The position numbers were made by a program, and so were the translations under genes. The notes beneath the pieces were generated by a model. That model searched no databases and was not told the origin of the DNA. It was given only the letters and a program-made list of their open reading frames with translations. Source: an uncultured Prevotellaceae bacterium (GTDB lineage: Bacteria > Bacteroidota > Bacteroidia > Bacteroidales > Bacteroidaceae). Taken from it: a stretch of DNA of 54,200 nucleotides. Shown piece by piece: positions 8,598 to 16,830 of the stretch (position 1 is the first letter of the stretch; every line of letters starts with the position of its first letter). The stretch lies in NCBI GenBank assembly GCA_902768105.1, contig CACXJZ010000009.1:1-54200 (forward strand), in the 5' to 3' direction.

Positions 8598-9338
8598 ATG
8601 AAAAATATTGTAATTGCAGCCGGCTACGCCACAAGACTGGGTGAGCTGACAAAAAACTTTCCGAAACCCTTGCTGAAAATTGGCAAGAACACCATTTTGG
8701 GCAGAATGCTCGATGACATCGATAAAATCGATGACATTGACGAGCATATCATCATCACCAACCACAAGTTCGCAGATATCTTCGAGAAATGGAAGACGGA
8801 AGAGGGGAGGTGGAAGAAACCCATCACCATCGTCGATGACGGCACGGAGACGAATGACACCCGCTTAGGTGCAGTGTGCGATTTGCTATTCGCGATGGAT
8901 AAGCTCCATATCGGGTCTGACCTCTTGGTTGTCGCTGCCGACAACTTGCTCTTCTTCTCATTCCAGGAGTTCGTGGACTTTGCCAAGGAGAAAGGGACGT
9001 CGTGCATCATGTGCCACGAACAGCCCTCCATAGAAAAGCTACAGCGCACGGGCGTCATCGTGGTTGATGAAGCGATGCGTGTACTCAACATGGAGGAGAA
9101 ACCCCAGCAGCCGAAGAGCCACTGGGCCGTACCACCTTTCTACATCTATCTAAAGCAAGACCTTGACCTCATCCGTCACTCTGTGGAAAACGGGTGCGGC
9201 AAGGATGCGCCAGGCAATCTGGCACACTATATGGTGGAACATACCACCATGCACGCCTGGCCCATGTCTGCCGGACGTTTCGATATTGGTAGTCTCGACA
9301 CCTATTACGAGGCTGTGGAGAAATACGGTAAGGAATAA
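8598..9338 (+). CDS. Sugar-1-phosphate nucleotidyltransferase
   Basis: 246 aa of the NTP-transferase (RmlA-like) fold. The N-terminal nucleotide-binding signature is AAGYATRLGELTKNFPKPLL, and VVAADNLLF holds the metal-binding Asp. Closing motifs are MEEKPQQPKS and RFDIGSLDTYYEA. It would couple a sugar 1-phosphate to an NTP. Lying between a galacturonokinase-like kinase and a UDP-uronate epimerase-like protein, its probable product is UDP-galacturonate; this specificity is inferred from context only. Start ATG at 8598, 24 bp after the kinase stop. Confidence 0.8.
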   Translation: MKNIVIAAGYATRLGELTKNFPKPLLKIGKNTILGRMLDDIDKIDDIDEHIIITNHKFADIFEKWKTEEGRWKKPITIVDDGTETNDTRLGAVCDLLFAMDKLHIGSDLLVVAADNLLFFSFQEFVDFAKEKGTSCIMCHEQPSIEKLQRTGVIVVDEAMRVLNMEEKPQQPKSHWAVPPFYIYLKQDLDLIRHSVENGCGKDAPGNLAHYMVEHTTMHAWPMSAGRFDIGSLDTYYEAVEKYGKE

Positions 9339-9355
9339 CAACTAAATATGTAATT

Positions 9356-10462
9356 ATGGAGAAAATAGAATTAAATGGAAAGACCATATTTGTTACTGGT
9401 GCCGCCGGCTTTATCGGCAGCAACCTCGTAAAGCGACTGATGAACGACGTGAAAGGTGCCACCATCGTGGGCATCGACAACATGAACGACTACTACGACG
9501 TCAGCCTGAAGGAGTACCGCGTGAAGACCCTCCTAAATCCTCCCTGTTTAGGGAGGACTTCAGATCTTCCCCCTACACAGGGGGATAAGAGGGGGTCTTT
9601 TGTGTTCATCAAGGGCGACATTGCCGATAAAGAGACCATCGACAACATCTTTGCCGAGTACAAGCCACAGGTGGTGGTCAACCTCGCGGCACAGGCGGGC
9701 GTACGCTACAGCATCACCAATCCAGATGCCTATATCCAATCGAACCTTATCGGCTTCTACAACATCCTCGAGGCCTGCCGACATCATCCTGTCGAGCATC
9801 TGGTTTATGCTTCCTCCAGTAGCGTCTATGGCGGCAACAAGAAGGTGCCGTTCTCGACCGATGACCGCGTGGATAACCCCGTATCGCTGTATGCTGCCAC
9901 AAAGAAGAGCAACGAACTGATGGCTCACTGCTACTCCAAGCTCTACGACATCCCCTCGACGGGCCTGCGCTTCTTCACCGTCTATGGTCCTGCCGGACGC
10001 CCCGACATGGCCTACTTCGGTTTCACGAACAAGCTGCTGAAGGGTGACACCATCCAGATATTCAACTACGGCAACTGCCGCAGAGATTTTACTTATGTGG
10101 ATGACATCGTGGAAGGTATCGTGCGCGTAATGAAGGGCGCACCCGAAAGGAAGAAGGGCGAAGACGGCCTGCCCATCCCACCCTATGCTGTCTATAACAT
10201 CGGCGGCGGACAGCCTGAGAACCTGCTCGACTTCGTGAACATCCTTCAGGAGGAGCTGGTACGTGCCGGGGTGCTCCCTCAGGACTTCGACTTCGAGGCT
10301 CACAAGCAACTGGTGCCCATGCAGCCGGGCGACGTGCCTACCACATACGCCGATGCCACAGCCCTGGAGCGTGACTTCGGGTTCACGCCGAAAATCACGT
10401 TGAGGGAAGGATTGAGAAAGTTTGCAGAATGGTACAAGGATTATTATAACCCTGCATTATAG
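9356..10462 (+). CDS. NAD-dependent epimerase, UDP-glucuronate 4-epimerase-like
   Basis: 368-aa short-chain dehydrogenase of the extended type. The Rossmann motif GAAGFIGSNLVKRL is at residues 15-28, then SSSSVYGGNK, the catalytic pair in YAATKKSNE, and FTVYGPAGRPDMA and NYGNCRRDFTYVDD, typical of UDP-glucuronate 4-epimerases (the CapI/GAE group). It would interconvert UDP-galacturonate and UDP-glucuronate. It carries an in-frame palindromic insertion at 9528-9600. Its last four residues (NPAL) and stop codon lie inside or at the edge of a dispersed repeat (10450-10482), so the repeat supplies the C-terminus. Confidence 0.85.
   Translation: MEKIELNGKTIFVTGAAGFIGSNLVKRLMNDVKGATIVGIDNMNDYYDVSLKEYRVKTLLNPPCLGRTSDLPPTQGDKRGSFVFIKGDIADKETIDNIFAEYKPQVVVNLAAQAGVRYSITNPDAYIQSNLIGFYNILEACRHHPVEHLVYASSSSVYGGNKKVPFSTDDRVDNPVSLYAATKKSNELMAHCYSKLYDIPSTGLRFFTVYGPAGRPDMAYFGFTNKLLKGDTIQIFNYGNCRRDFTYVDDIVEGIVRVMKGAPERKKGEDGLPIPPYAVYNIGGGQPENLLDFVNILQEELVRAGVLPQDFDFEAHKQLVPMQPGDVPTTYADATALERDFGFTPKITLREGLRKFAEWYKDYYNPAL
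9528..9600. repeat. Palindromic insertion inside the epimerase gene
   Basis: About 73 bp with inverted ends (AAGACCCTCC at left, GAGGGGGTCTTT at right) and two inner hairpins (CCTCCCTgtttAGGGAGG and CCCCCTacacAGGGGG). It encodes LNPPCLGRTSDLPPTQGDKR, replacing the usual short loop after the YDVSLK segment. It is in frame. Confidence 0.8.
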
Positions 10463-10482
10463 CCGCCCCTTATCAAGGGGCT
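10450..10482. repeat. 33-bp dispersed repeat at the 3' end of the epimerase gene
   Basis: CCCTGCATTATAGCCGCCCC then TTATCAAGGGGCT; a copy with one mismatch is at 17518-17550. It contains a GCCCCTT/AAGGGGC hairpin. Here it supplies the end of the coding region (codons CCT GCA TTA TAG) and could stabilise the mRNA end or act as a weak terminator. Confidence 0.75.
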
Positions 10483-10510
10483 CTAAAGGTACAAAGAATT
10501 CTACGGCTAA

Positions 10511-10927
10511 CTACTTGCTGCACTCCGGACAGCGTCCTTTGATGATGAGATTCATTGTGTGCGGCTCGTAACCCTCGGGCAGTACGATGTCGGGCAATTC
10601 CAGCTCGTCCAAGCAAAAGGTCTTCTGGCACCGCTCGCAGTAGAAGTGCGGATGCTGGTCTTCGTCGTGCTCATGGTCTCGACTTTTACACAGCTCATAC
10701 TTCACACCTTCAGTTCCCCCCTCGATGACGTGCACCAGATGGTTGTCACGAAAGAGCGTCAGGGAACGGAAGATGCCTGACTTGTCGATGGTGAGAATCT
10801 TGTTCTCAAGCTCGCTGAGCGACAACGGACGCTCGGCAGCTGCCAGTGCCTTGACAATCACCAAACGGTTGGCAGTAGGCTTGATGTCATGTGACTCGAG
10901 TATTTCAACGGCACGTGCTTCGTTCAT
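10511..10927 (-). CDS. Fur-family transcriptional regulator
   Basis: 138 aa: N-terminal winged helix (KPTANRLVIVKALAAAERPLSLSELENKI, then SGIFRSLTLFRDNHLV), a His-rich metal region (DHEHDEDQHPHFYC), and two Cys pairs (CERCQKTFC and CPEC) for a structural zinc. The divergent neighbour is a thioredoxin-like gene. Whether it senses iron, zinc or peroxide cannot be settled from sequence; the acidic/His-rich segment is compatible with Zur or Fur. Leftward promoter box at 10965-10958. Confidence 0.85.
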   Translation of the reverse strand: MNEARAVEILESHDIKPTANRLVIVKALAAAERPLSLSELENKILTIDKSGIFRSLTLFRDNHLVHVIEGGTEGVKYELCKSRDHEHDEDQHPHFYCERCQKTFCLDELELPDIVLPEGYEPHTMNLIIKGRCPECSK

Positions 10928-10957
10928 ATCTTACATCGTTTTTGTATCATTTGCGTG

Positions 10958-10965
10958 CAAAATTA
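10958..10965 (-). promoter_or_regulatory. Promoter of the Fur-family gene
   Basis: Read leftward TAATTTTG, 31 bp before the ATG at 10927. It is back to back with the rightward box at 10998-11005. Confidence 0.6.
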
Positions 10966-10997
10966 GTAATTTATTTTGTAATAATACATTTTCTTTG

Positions 10998-11005
10998 TAA
11001 TTTTG
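10998..11005 (+). promoter_or_regulatory. Promoter of the thioredoxin-like gene
   Basis: TAATTTTG with TTTTCTTTG just upstream. It supports the ATG at 11027 rather than the frame start at 11003, which overlaps the box. Confidence 0.65.
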
Positions 11006-11026
11006 CCGCTAAAAAATAAAGGAAAG

Positions 11027-12115
11027 ATGAAGAGATTATTTTTGACGGCAGCCATCGCAGCTGCAACAATGCCTTCCTTGGCACAGCAAGTAAAGTATTC
11101 CGTCAGCGGAACATACGCTGACGATGGTAAGAAAATCTATCTGATAGACAAACTGACAGACAAAGCCATCGACAGCATGGTTGTGGCTAACGGCAAGTTC
11201 TCGTTCAACGGTACTGCCGACAAGGATGCCTTTATGGCTGTCAAGGCAGAGAACAAAAGGTGGACGACGGTGTTCTTCAACGACGGAACGCCTGTGGCCA
11301 TCAATATCAATGACAGCACGCTGAAAGGCTCACCGCTGAACGAGCGTCTGACGAAGTATGATGTGGAGGCGGACATTCCCAACAGGACCTTCATGGCGAA
11401 AGTGTCGAAGATGACCGAGGCCGAACAGCGTGCACAAGGGGAAAAGCTCATGGACGAGTATAACAAGGTGATGGACGGACAGACAGAGTTCGCCAACAAG
11501 GTTTTCAAGGAAGAGCGTAACTCGCTTATTCCGCTGGCCTTCTCAGAGCTGTACTTCTTCGACAATGGCGTGGAGGAGTACGACGAACTGGTCAAGGAAC
11601 AGGTGGTGTTTGCCACCCACCCCTATCTGAAGAAGTCAAGAGACGAGATAGCCAAGGTGCTGCAGCCGGAGGAAGGTCCGAAGACTGCCTTCATCGGCCA
11701 GCAGTTCATCGACCTGGAGATGGCCGACCCTGACGGAAAGATGCATAAGATCAGCGATTTCGTAGGTGAAGGAAAGTGGGTGCTCGTTGATTTCTGGGCC
11801 TCATGGTGCGGTCCCTGTCGTGCCGAGATGCCCAACGTTGTTGCAGCCTACAACAAGTTCCATGACAAGGGCTTCGAAGTCATCGGTGTCTCATTCGACA
11901 GCAAGAAGGACGCATGGGTAAAGGCCATCGAACAGCTGAAGACTCCGTGGTTGCAGATCTCCGACCTCAAGGGCTGGAAATGTGCTGCTGCGCCCATCTA
12001 CAAGATTGACGGCATACCCGACAATCTCCTCATCGACCCGCAGGGCAAGATTGTTGCCCGTGGACTTCGTGGCAAGCCCATGCAAAAACGCCTACAGAGA
12101 ATCTTCGGAGAGTAG
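11027..12115 (+). CDS. Exported TlpA-like thiol-disulfide oxidoreductase (DUF4369 N-terminus)
   Basis: About 362 aa. Signal peptide MKRLFLTAAIAAATMPSLAQ; N-terminal beta-rich domain of DUF4369 type (VKYSVSGTYADDGKKIYLID); a helical middle; and a C-terminal AhpC/TlpA thioredoxin domain with active site FWASWCGPCRAEMP and the cis-Pro region DGIPDNLLIDP. It should reduce or resolve disulfides in periplasmic proteins. A role in cytochrome c assembly, close to the CcsBA-type gene 1 kb away, is possible but not shown. The divergent Fur-family gene may control it. Confidence 0.88.
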   Translation: MKRLFLTAAIAAATMPSLAQQVKYSVSGTYADDGKKIYLIDKLTDKAIDSMVVANGKFSFNGTADKDAFMAVKAENKRWTTVFFNDGTPVAININDSTLKGSPLNERLTKYDVEADIPNRTFMAKVSKMTEAEQRAQGEKLMDEYNKVMDGQTEFANKVFKEERNSLIPLAFSELYFFDNGVEEYDELVKEQVVFATHPYLKKSRDEIAKVLQPEEGPKTAFIGQQFIDLEMADPDGKMHKISDFVGEGKWVLVDFWASWCGPCRAEMPNVVAAYNKFHDKGFEVIGVSFDSKKDAWVKAIEQLKTPWLQISDLKGWKCAAAPIYKIDGIPDNLLIDPQGKIVARGLRGKPMQKRLQRIFGE

Positions 12116-12121
12116 ATTATT

Positions 12122-12682
12122 TTGGCGATACAGGTAACATACAGGTTTACAAGCCGGCTGTCCATGCGCATCGTGAAGAATGGCGATGTGCATGTGTCTG
12201 CACCCATCGGATTGTCTCGCGAAAAAATCACGGCATTCATTGAGGAACACCGTGAGTGGATTGACCAGGCGAGGACGAAGACCTTTGAACGTCAGAAGCG
12301 TAGGGCTGACTTTTACAACAAGCTGCCACTCAAGACGAGAGAACAGACTGACGATGCCCTGCGGCGATTGAAAGTCTTGATAGAGCCAATGGTGGAACGG
12401 CACGCGAAGGAGATGGGCGTGAAACCATCTGCTGTATGTTACAAGGCAATGATTTCACGTTGGGGTGTCTGCAATGTCAAGGACAAGTCCATCTGCTTCT
12501 CGATCTATCTGCTGCTATTGCCCGAATGGTGTGCCGAGCACATCGTGGTTCATGAGCTATGCCACCTCTTGGAGCCGAGTCATAACGCTCGCTTCCATGC
12601 CCTCATGGACAAGTATTTCCCCCGCTGGCGCGAGGCCCGTCGTGAGACGCATAGGATATGCCGAATGAAAGAGGATGAATAA
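12122..12682 (+). CDS. YgjP-like zinc metallopeptidase (M48/DUF45)
   Basis: 186 aa beginning with a TTG codon 6 bp after the previous stop; no upstream ATG is in frame, and a downstream ATG at 12164 would cut the conserved start. The catalytic motif is VVHELCHLLEPSHNARFHAL: the HExxH-type site reads HELCH with a third His further on. Preceding strands (ISRWGVCNVKDKSICF) are the usual SprT/YgjP signature (SRWGSC). Cytoplasmic zinc protease of unknown substrate. Confidence 0.8.
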   Translation: MAIQVTYRFTSRLSMRIVKNGDVHVSAPIGLSREKITAFIEEHREWIDQARTKTFERQKRRADFYNKLPLKTREQTDDALRRLKVLIEPMVERHAKEMGVKPSAVCYKAMISRWGVCNVKDKSICFSIYLLLLPEWCAEHIVVHELCHLLEPSHNARFHALMDKYFPRWREARRETHRICRMKEDE

Positions 12683-12696
12683 TATTGGCGCCCGAT

Positions 12697-13170
12697 ATGA
12701 ATAAGGAAACAAAGAAAAGAATACTTTTCGTTTGCCACGGGAACATCTGCAGAAGCCCGATGGCAGAGTTCGTGATGAAGGACTTAGTCAGCAAAGCTGG
12801 ACTGGAAGACAACTTCGTGATTGAGTCGGCTGCCACCTCAACGGAGGAGATTGGCAACAGCGTCTATCCCCCTGCCCGACGGAAACTCGCGGAGCACGGT
12901 ATCGGCTGTGCGGGCAAGACAGCTCGGCAGATGACACGTTCGGACTACGCTCGCTACGACCTACTGATTGGTATGGACTCGTGGAACATCCGCAACATGC
13001 GAAACATCTGCGGTGGCGACCCAGAAGGGAAGATTGTGATGCTGATGGACTTCACCAGACGGCCTGGCGACGTAGCTGACCCTTGGTACACGGGCAACTT
13101 CGAGGCTACGTGGCGCGACGTGCTGGAGGGCTGTCAGGCACTATTAGATCAGTTGGTTCCCCTAAAGTAG
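12697..13170 (+). CDS. Low-molecular-weight protein tyrosine phosphatase
   Basis: 157 aa from ATG at 12697 (a TTG at 12685 is possible). The P-loop ILFVCHGNICRSPMAEFV holds the nucleophile Cys and the Arg, and the general acid Asp is in ADPWYTGNFEATW. Most family members carry DPY or DPW at this point, so the enzyme should be active on phosphotyrosine or small phosphate esters. It follows the protease by 14 bp, in an operon with it and possibly the thioredoxin-like gene. Confidence 0.9.
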   Translation: MNKETKKRILFVCHGNICRSPMAEFVMKDLVSKAGLEDNFVIESAATSTEEIGNSVYPPARRKLAEHGIGCAGKTARQMTRSDYARYDLLIGMDSWNIRNMRNICGGDPEGKIVMLMDFTRRPGDVADPWYTGNFEATWRDVLEGCQALLDQLVPLK

Positions 13171-13188
13171 ATAGCAATCTGGTTCCTG

Positions 13189-14598
13189 TTACTCGCTGCT
13201 ACTATAAGTGTGTACGCTAGAGCCTTGGGCAGAGGGCAGGTAGTTAATGCCCCACCAACACATCTGCAAGAGAACGAAGGAGACAACGAGCATCCAGAGA
13301 GCCAGTCGCTCGCGGTGGCGAGGAACCTGACGGTAGTGGATGTAGATGAGATACGCTATCCAGGTAATGGCAGCCCACGTTTCCTTTGGATCCCACGACC
13401 AGTAATGACCCCAGGCCTCCTTGGCCCATAGTGCTCCGAAGAGCATGCCGATGGTGAGGAAGGCAAGGCTTACATATACGAGGTCGTCAGTTAACTTCCA
13501 CCAGGCTATGATGACAGCTACGCCAAGCAGGGTGTAGGCAAAGATATAAACAAAGACATGGGGCGCGAACCACGGACTCTGCAGGGCAGGCACCAGCGTT
13601 TTTGTATTGTAACTGTCAAAGAAGAAGTAGGCAAAGAGGGATGCGAAGACAAAGAGGGCTAAATAGACCCAAAGCGCCTTGCCCGTAGCTTTTCTCAATC
13701 GTCTCCACAACACCATCAGCGTCATGAGCACCGCCCCTGCCAGCATCATATAGAAGCCTGCATAGACCAGCGGCAGCCACGGGTCGCTGACCAGCTCCAA
13801 TATCGACACCTGACTCTCGGGACCCATCTGCGTGTCGTAACCGTACTGATAGATTTTCCAGCCATCCACCTCATAGGGTTTGTTCACTTCTACGATGGTC
13901 TCGATGTTCTTTCCCGTCTTCGTCAGGACCTGAATCTCAGAGGCAAAGCGTTTGGGTGAGCCGTTATCGTAGGTCTCCATGATGAAGCGTTTCAGTTCGA
14001 TGGCTATCGGCATCTCCTTGACGGTTTCCTCTTGAGTCAGCGCCCGCCACTCAGGATTACCGATGGTAGCAATCATCTTTACACGCTGCATATCGGCATT
14101 GCCAAGAGTAGCGGTAGTAAGGGCAATAAAGAGTCCTAAGTGGTTGAGCATAAAGGGGATGTCATTCTTCATCGACCCCTCACCTCTGAATATATTACGT
14201 AATCTTCGGTGGATAGTAAGTCCCAGGATCACCGTGATATACACATAGATAAGTACGAATGGCCAGAACGACAGCATATTGTTCAGCCACGTACCACCCT
14301 CCTGCTGCCGCGTCAGTCCCATGATGATGGTCAGCACCACGGCATACACCATCGCAGGGATGGATGCCTGATATGTCGTCATCCATTGAAAGGCATATAC
14401 TTTCTTGCGCAAGTACGCCATCGCTGTGAGCATCACCATAAAACCTGCCAGCACAATGCCGTTGACAGGCCAGGCAAACGCATCCCACACCACAGAGCCG
14501 ACACTCAGTTGCAGCGCCAATCCTGCAAAGATAAGGCCTCCTCCAACGAGAAAGCCCTCTTTCATAGTCCAAGGTTTATTCCACATGTTAAATCTCAA
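13189..14598 (-). CDS. CcsA/CcsB-type cytochrome c biogenesis membrane protein
   Basis: 469 aa with many membrane segments. The C-terminal half has the haem-handling tryptophan-rich motif WGHYWSWDPKETWAAITW and flanking helices as in CcsA/CcmF. The N-terminal half, with a soluble stretch between helices (about residues 160-265), resembles ResB/CcsB, so it looks like the fused form common in Bacteroidetes. It would present haem for attachment to c-type cytochromes, often next to nrfHA, which is not in this window. It is convergent with the phosphatase gene, whose stop lies 18 bp away. Confidence 0.85.
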   Translation of the reverse strand: MRFNMWNKPWTMKEGFLVGGGLIFAGLALQLSVGSVVWDAFAWPVNGIVLAGFMVMLTAMAYLRKKVYAFQWMTTYQASIPAMVYAVVLTIIMGLTRQQEGGTWLNNMLSFWPFVLIYVYITVILGLTIHRRLRNIFRGEGSMKNDIPFMLNHLGLFIALTTATLGNADMQRVKMIATIGNPEWRALTQEETVKEMPIAIELKRFIMETYDNGSPKRFASEIQVLTKTGKNIETIVEVNKPYEVDGWKIYQYGYDTQMGPESQVSILELVSDPWLPLVYAGFYMMLAGAVLMTLMVLWRRLRKATGKALWVYLALFVFASLFAYFFFDSYNTKTLVPALQSPWFAPHVFVYIFAYTLLGVAVIIAWWKLTDDLVYVSLAFLTIGMLFGALWAKEAWGHYWSWDPKETWAAITWIAYLIYIHYRQVPRHRERLALWMLVVSFVLLQMCWWGINYLPSAQGSSVHTYSSSE

Positions 14599-14674
14599 TC
14601 AGTTTACCGTTCTTCTTCGCTTCCTAAAAGCAAAGAAATCTTTTTGCTTCATTCGCTAAACATAGATTTGGGGG

Positions 14675-14682
14675 CAAATATA
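14675..14682 (-). promoter_or_regulatory. Promoter of the CcsBA-type gene
   Basis: Leftward TATATTTG about 77 bp before the ATG at 14598, in an AT-rich 146-bp gap. Confidence 0.5.
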
Positions 14683-14744
14683 TGAAAAATAATCCATATT
14701 TCCAAATTTTGGAACAACGAAATCAAAAAAAATGAATTAGGGGG

Positions 14745-15038
14745 TTACGTCCAAAATTCTTTATCACCAGTCTGTTCCATCTCGCCCTGACATTTGGGAC
14801 AGGTATGCATATCCCATTTCCTGATGTTATCGCTGCCACATTGCAGACACAGCCGACCCACCTCGCTTCTGTAGGATGGAGCCACGTCGGCAATGATACC
14901 TCCCACTACGATATTCTGGATGGTCTTGCAGTCTGGGCAAGACACCGCAGTAATCTCCTGACGAAAGAGGCCACGCCCCTCATAGACATCAGCCTCGTAG
15001 CCACAGTCTTTACAGCGATATTTCAGTTTCCATGCCAT
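14745..15038 (-). CDS. Small zinc-ribbon protein
   Basis: 97 aa with four CxxC knuckles: CKDC, CPDC, CLQC and CPKC. This gives two zinc ribbons (residues ~9-40 and ~63-83) joined by a short strand region. There is no other domain. Such proteins may bind nucleic acid or act in protein complexes; the target is unknown. It lies 18 bp after the glycosidase gene and may be read from its promoter. Confidence 0.7.
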   Translation of the reverse strand: MAWKLKYRCKDCGYEADVYEGRGLFRQEITAVSCPDCKTIQNIVVGGIIADVAPSYRSEVGRLCLQCGSDNIRKWDMHTCPKCQGEMEQTGDKEFWT

Positions 15039-15056
15039 CTGATCATTTCTTTTCGT

Positions 15057-16661
15057 TTAATATTCGTATAGACGGATGTGGAGCAGTTTCCACTCACCCA
15101 CACCAATGCGGGCATGACGCCCCTGGTGGGTCTGATCGCCGTTGTGACGACGCTGGTATTGCATGGTGCCGTCATCGGCGATGGTGACTTCATCGACGGA
15201 AAGGAGGCCGAGACGTTTGCCTTTGAAAAGTGAAGAGTGAATAGTGAAGAGTGAAGAATTACCACCGGCCTCAGCAAAGCCGTCCTCGCCCAATTGCTTC
15301 TTCTGCTCCTGTTCTTTCTCTGTTGGTGTCTTGAAGTCAATGACCACGCCGCTGCCAGCCAACAAGTAGTCATACTTGCCCAAACGGATGAGCATGGCGC
15401 CACCTTCTGGCCACGTACTGCCGTCAGTGGCACGTGGATCCCAAGGCAAGGTGAAATAGTGGCGGCAGGTCATCACCACGCCATCGTCATCGATGATGCG
15501 CTCGCTGTCGCTTTGGTCGAAGAGAAGGCCCCAGGACAATTTACAATTTAACAATTTACCATTTGACAATTGCCTCAGCAGGTTATAGGCCTGTGTCACG
15601 GATGCTGTTTCTTTTGGACTGGCTTGGTCAATGGCGAAGGGTGAGAAGCCCAATGCCTGATGCTCACCGAAGGCATAGAGGGCGCGGACACCACTATTCT
15701 CACAGCAGCGGCTCTCTGGGATAAAGAGGCGGTTTTTGATTTGGCCCCCATCCTGCGGACGCAGGGGCATGGCATACTGCGCACACCACGACTTGAAGCC
15801 CGTGTCGTAGATGTCTGGAGCGAGCAGGTCGATACTCGGTGCCCCCTCATGCCAGAAGTCGATGAGATGTGCCAACGGTCCTGCCGACGGATATTCGCCA
15901 GGGCGGCGCCCACGACTGTTCATCGCGGCATTCACATAGAGCGGCATGTCGTGAATATCGCGGGCAGCCTTAGCCAAATGCTCCACGTAACGGGCGTAGC
16001 TCAGCGCCATGAATTTCTCGTCAGCATATTCGTCCGTGCCGTAACGCTCTGCCCACCGTTCTTGTTTGTATGCCTTCTCTGCCAACGGCGAATGGTCGCG
16101 TGCCGACTCCAGCATACCTATCTCGTTTTCTATCTGCATCATGACGACTACTTCGCGCTGCGGGTCCCGTTCACGGATATACTGCATCAGTGCCGAGAAA
16201 GCCTTGAGGTCGGCCTGTAACACGTTGTCGCTGAAGCATGACGCAATCTCCATCTGCTTGCCTTCGGCAGTCATTGCCCGTGGGAAACGCTTCGTGTCCT
16301 GCTTGAACCAGCTGGGCGTATAGCACGACATCGAGTTTTTCCACACGCCAAACCAGAGGAACACCACGTGCAACTGCTCACGTCGTGCCACGTCAATGGT
16401 ACGGTCGATGAGCGTGAAGTCGAACGTCCCCTCCACCGGCTCCATCAACTCCCAATAGGCTGGCACAAGTACCGTGTTCAGTCCCAACGCCCGCATTCGC
16501 GGCATTACCTCGTCGATATCCTCCACCGACGTTGCTGCCGAATTACTCAGCTCACCACCAAGGATAGGAAAACCGAGCTTCTGCGTTGCGGTATAGACTT
16601 GCGCATCTGCAGCCGTCAACGTCAGTATTAAGCCAAATAAAGTTAGTAATATCTTTCTCAT
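15057..16661 (-). CDS. Exported GH35-like beta-galactosidase (DUF5597-type)
   Basis: About 534 aa from ATG at 16661, where a signal peptide begins (MRKILLTLFGLILTLTAADA). TIM-barrel motifs: LNTVLVPAYWELMEPVEGTF, VFLWFGVWKNS, and the acid/base segment VVVMMQIENEIGM; a probable nucleophile region is FIPESRCCENSG. This fits GH35 with a DUF5597-type C-terminal domain. It probably removes beta-galactosyl or related residues from plant polysaccharides in the periplasm. Two odd in-frame tracts (15226-15260, 15534-15575) come from short tandem sequences and encode NSSLFTIHSSLF-like text. Confidence 0.8.
   Translation of the reverse strand: MRKILLTLFGLILTLTAADAQVYTATQKLGFPILGGELSNSAATSVEDIDEVMPRMRALGLNTVLVPAYWELMEPVEGTFDFTLIDRTIDVARREQLHVVFLWFGVWKNSMSCYTPSWFKQDTKRFPRAMTAEGKQMEIASCFSDNVLQADLKAFSALMQYIRERDPQREVVVMMQIENEIGMLESARDHSPLAEKAYKQERWAERYGTDEYADEKFMALSYARYVEHLAKAARDIHDMPLYVNAAMNSRGRRPGEYPSAGPLAHLIDFWHEGAPSIDLLAPDIYDTGFKSWCAQYAMPLRPQDGGQIKNRLFIPESRCCENSGVRALYAFGEHQALGFSPFAIDQASPKETASVTQAYNLLRQLSNGKLLNCKLSWGLLFDQSDSERIIDDDGVVMTCRHYFTLPWDPRATDGSTWPEGGAMLIRLGKYDYLLAGSGVVIDFKTPTEKEQEQKKQLGEDGFAEAGGNSSLFTIHSSLFKGKRLGLLSVDEVTIADDGTMQYQRRHNGDQTHQGRHARIGVGEWKLLHIRLYEY
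15226..15260. repeat. In-frame short tandem tract in the glycosidase gene
   Basis: AAGTGAAGAGTGAATAGTGA followed by another GAGTGAAGAATT unit: tandem 7-8-bp variants that read in frame as NSSLFTIHSSLFKG. A second tract of caatttaca units occurs at 15534-15575, and similar caatttaca units occur between metK and its promoter (48172-48198). Confidence 0.6.
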
Positions 16662-16693
16662 TCTTATAGCTATAATATTGCTGTTTCCGAGTG

Positions 16694-16701
16694 CAAAGAT
16701 A
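16694..16701 (-). promoter_or_regulatory. Promoter of the GH35-like gene
   Basis: Leftward TATCTTTG, 33 bp before the ATG at 16661. Confidence 0.6.
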
Positions 16702-16755
16702 ATCATTTCCTGTCAATTTCATTCACTTTCGTCTCATAATTAGCATTGTTTATAA

Positions 16756-16790
16756 AGAAAAAAGGGGGAATCCCATTTCTGAGATTCCCC
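16756..16790 (-). terminator. Intrinsic terminator after the His-rich protein gene
   Basis: Leftward GGGGAATC loop GATTCCCC followed by a run of T (CCTTTTTTC). It ends the transcript of the gene at 16831-17484. Confidence 0.85.
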
Positions 16791-16830
16791 GTGAGTCCTC
16801 TTGAGAGGCATATAGAGAGTTTAACAGCAT

